Of a DNA stretch of 7,827 nucleotides, positions 5,988 to 7,827 are shown one piece after another. Under the pieces are notes generated by a model, which saw nothing but the letters and a program-made list of their open reading frames with translations, was not told where the DNA came from and searched no databases. The number at the start of each line of letters is the position of its first letter. Within the stretch, counting starts at the first letter, position 1. Both the position numbers and the translations under genes were made by a program. The stretch is from an uncultured Oscillospiraceae bacterium (GTDB lineage Bacteria; Bacillota; Clostridia; Oscillospirales; Ruminococcaceae), in NCBI GenBank assembly GCA_910579545.1, contig CAJTVI010000094.1, positions 1 through 7,827 on the forward strand, in the 5' to 3' direction.

Positions 5988-6351
5988 ACCATTCCCCCAG
6001 CATCAGCGCCTCCATCATATAGAGCAGTTCCACATAGAGGCCCATGCCAGCCGGGGTGTGTAAAGGACGGAGGATCAGGCAGGCATAGACCTGTGCCAGC
6101 ACATCGGCCAGAAGCTCCGCGCCCCGGCCCTCCATAATCCTGCCGCCGGTGCCGGGGGAGAGGCAGCACCAGATTTCCGCAAGGCGGAGCAGGCCCGTTT
6201 CCCCGTCACGGTTCAGTTCTGCCGCCATGCTCTCCGCAGTACGGCACTCGCTTACCGCGTCCGCCATCGCCAGAAGCAGCTGGCGGCGCTGAATCTCCAT
6301 CGCCCGCTGCAAAAACAGCCGGGGATTGTGTTTGATTTTCTGTGCAGTCAT
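5980..6351 (-). CDS. unrecognised small helical protein between virB4-like and hydrolase genes (123 aa)
   Basis: I do not recognise this protein. It is predicted to be almost entirely helical, with a basic N-terminus (TAQKIKHNPRLFLQRAMEIQ), a charged middle (about residues 28-60), one Gly-rich break (SPGTGGRIMEGRG, about 65-77) and a hydrophobic C-terminal half (about 78-119) rich in Leu, Met and Ala ending in EWFD. The C-terminal half has helices that could pack together or against a membrane, but no clear long transmembrane segment. ATG at 6351 has a strong AAGGAGG (6362-6368) 10 nt upstream and overlaps the VirB4 stop as ATGA, so translation is well supported. Its stop overlaps the TTG of the hydrolase by 8 bp, so its translation probably feeds that weak start. 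A small accessory of the VirB4/channel complex is a guess from position only. Confidence 0.8.
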   Translation of the reverse strand: MTAQKIKHNPRLFLQRAMEIQRRQLLLAMADAVSECRTAESMAAELNRDGETGLLRLAEIWCCLSPGTGGRIMEGRGAELLADVLAQVYACLILRPLHTPAGMGLYVELLYMMEALMLGEWFD

Positions 6352-7827
6352 GATTGCTTTCCCTCCTTTAATTCCTGTAATTTCGTGGTCATTATGCGGT
6401 ATAGCTCGGTATCCTTGGGGAACCGGTCGATAAAGGGCAGGATGATGTTGCCGTAGAACAGCAGCCCTTCGCCCTCGCCGGAGTGGGTCACATAGGACAG
6501 CTGGTGCGGGGAGATGCCCAGCTGCCTTGCCAGAATCTGCCGGTCCCCGCTTGCCTGGTTGAGCATATATACAAAGTCCGAGTTCTCAAAGATGTTCTCG
6601 ATCTCCCGGCTGGCAAGCAGGTCCTTGATGTTCTGTGTGATGCCGGTGGGAATCCCGCCCCATTTCCGAAAGCGTTTCCAGATTTCAATGGTATAGGCGG
6701 CGGTCTGGTCCTCTTTGAGCAGAAGGTGCATCTCGTCAATGTAGTAACGGGTGGACTTGTGGGCGGCGCGGTTGATGGTGACGCGGTTCCACACCTGGTC
6801 CTGCACCACCAGCATACCGATTTTTTTCAGCTGCTTGCCTAACTCCTTGATGTCATAGCAGACAATGCGGTTGTCGATGTTTACATTGGTCCGGTGGTTG
6901 AACACATTCAGGGAGCCGGAAACATAGATTTCCAGCGCCGTAGCGATGTACTGCGCTTCTTTTTCCTCCTGGGTCAGCAGAAGGTTGTATAAATCCTCCA
7001 ATACCGGCATATTCTCCGGCCTGGGGTCGTTCAGGTAATCATGGTAGACCAGCCGCACACAGCGGTCGATGATGGTTTTCTGGACTGGCTGCAAGCCCTC
7101 CTTGCCGCCGACGATCAGCTCGCACAGCGACAGAATGAAGTCGGATTTCAAAGACAGCGGGCTTTCATCGTCCGAGTAGTCCAGGTTTAGGTCCATCGGG
7201 TTAATGTAGTCCCCGGAGGTGGGCGAAATCTTGATAACCTGCCCATGCAGCCGCTCCACAAGGGGCGCGTACTCCGATTCCGGGTCGCACACGATGATGT
7301 CATCGGTGGTGAGCAGAAAACAGTTGGCGATTTCCCGCTTGGCGGAAAAGGACTTGCCGGAGCCGGGAGTGCCTAAAATCAGGCCGTTGGGGTTTTTCAG
7401 CTTCTTGCGGTCCACCATGATAAGGTTGTTGGACAGGGCGTTGATGCCGTAGTACAGCGCCTCTTTCCCGTTCTGGAAAAGCTCCTGGGTGGTAAAGGGG
7501 ATAAAGATGGCGGTGCTGGAAGTGGTCAGCCCCCGCTGGATTTCCACCTGGTTTTGTCCCAAAGGCAGGCAGCTCATCAGCCCTTCCTCCTGCTGGAAGT
7601 CCAGCCTTGCCAGCTGGCAGTTGTACTTCTGCGCGATGCTGGACGCCTGAAACACGTTGTTGCCCAGCTGTCTGGCGGTGTCCGCCGTATTCAGCACCAG
7701 AAAGGTCACAAGGAACATCCGCTCGTTGCGGCTCTGTAAATCCTGCAACAGCTTTTTGGCCTCGTTCCCGTAGGTAGCCAGATCGCTGGGAATGATGTCC
7801 ATATCGTACCCTGCCCGGACCGCCTTT
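6348..7827 (-). CDS. VirB4-like conjugal transfer ATPase (CD1110-like), C-terminal part
   Basis: The 5' end is outside the window: the frame stays open through 7827 upstream of the methionine at 7802 (residues AVRAGYD precede it), so that methionine is internal. About 492 residues are visible, roughly the C-terminal 60% of a family usually near 800 aa. Counting from the 7802 methionine, Walker A is GTPGSGKS (144-151), followed by IIVCDPESEYAPLV (169-182), typical of VirB4/TraE ATPases; Walker B is RYYIDEMHLLL (352-362); and GITQN (387-391) is the conserved glutamine motif before the C-terminal helices. VirB4 proteins are the inner-membrane-associated ATPases that drive assembly and substrate transfer of type IV secretion systems. 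The TGA overlaps the ATG of the 123-aa gene. All expected ATPase residues are present, so it looks functional. Assignment to the CD1110-type subgroup rests on neighbours and on recall of the family. Confidence 0.95.
   Translation of the reverse strand, partial: KAVRAGYDMDIIPSDLATYGNEAKKLLQDLQSRNERMFLVTFLVLNTADTARQLGNNVFQASSIAQKYNCQLARLDFQQEEGLMSCLPLGQNQVEIQRGLTTSSTAIFIPFTTQELFQNGKEALYYGINALSNNLIMVDRKKLKNPNGLILGTPGSGKSFSAKREIANCFLLTTDDIIVCDPESEYAPLVERLHGQVIKISPTSGDYINPMDLNLDYSDDESPLSLKSDFILSLCELIVGGKEGLQPVQKTIIDRCVRLVYHDYLNDPRPENMPVLEDLYNLLLTQEEKEAQYIATALEIYVSGSLNVFNHRTNVNIDNRIVCYDIKELGKQLKKIGMLVVQDQVWNRVTINRAAHKSTRYYIDEMHLLLKEDQTAAYTIEIWKRFRKWGGIPTGITQNIKDLLASREIENIFENSDFVYMLNQASGDRQILARQLGISPHQLSYVTHSGEGEGLLFYGNIILPFIDRFPKDTELYRIMTTKLQELKEGKQS

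Noticed and set aside
5037..6137. Plus-strand open frame (366 codons) opposite the hydrolase and 123-aa genes
   Set aside because: It spans two minus-strand genes that have proper overlaps and, for the hydrolase, recognisable domains; the translation looks like a reverse-strand shadow.
7800..7802. Methionine at 7802 as the true start of the VirB4-like gene
   Set aside because: The frame remains open to the window edge with family-like residues upstream, and about 300 N-terminal residues of a normal VirB4 are missing, so the gene is cut by the window.
1..7827. CRISPR array, insertion sequence, tRNA or attachment site
   Set aside because: No regularly spaced direct repeats, transposase motifs, cloverleaf-like sequence or integrase-linked repeats were seen on either strand.

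Overview
The window is an internal piece of an integrative and conjugative element of the Tn1549 / C. difficile CTn type, as found in GC-rich gut Clostridia (Bacillota). I infer this from gene content and order: a VirB4-like ATPase, a membrane-anchored cell-wall hydrolase resembling the CD1108 family, a DUF4315-like coiled-coil protein, a DUF4366/CD1107-like surface protein, a topoisomerase III and a DNA methyltransferase. All genes lie on the minus strand, so transcription runs from high to low coordinates. No integrase, relaxase, attachment site, rRNA or tRNA is visible, and neither end of the element is inside the window.

Layout in transcription order: (1) 7827-6348, C-terminal part of the VirB4 ATPase, cut by the window edge; (2) 6351-5980, an unrecognised 123-aa helical protein; (3) 5987-4227, a 586-aa single-pass membrane protein with a C-terminal CHAP amidase/peptidase domain; (4) 4202-3945, a DUF4315-type coiled-coil protein; (5) 3955-3233, a secreted, membrane-anchored DUF4366/CD1107-type protein; (6) 3236-3042, a 64-aa four-cysteine protein; (7) 3045-2347, a 232-aa membrane-anchored protein whose middle resembles the helical insert of VirD4 coupling proteins; (8) 2366-252, a complete topoisomerase III; (9) 255-1, the first 85 codons of a C5-cytosine DNA methyltransferase.

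The nine genes form one compact chain. Seven of the eight junctions overlap, by 4 to 20 bp, and the eighth has a 24-bp gap. There is no room for an internal terminator and no promoter is evident, so one long transcript with translational coupling is likely. Two genes (hydrolase and methyltransferase) start with TTG placed on the upstream stop codon.

Working model: VirB4 powers the mating channel, the CHAP protein opens peptidoglycan locally, the DUF4315 and DUF4366 proteins are accessory parts of the envelope apparatus, topoisomerase III handles the topology of transferred DNA, and the methyltransferase may protect the element in new hosts. The backbone is a known element type. The least described parts are the 232-aa, 64-aa and 123-aa proteins.
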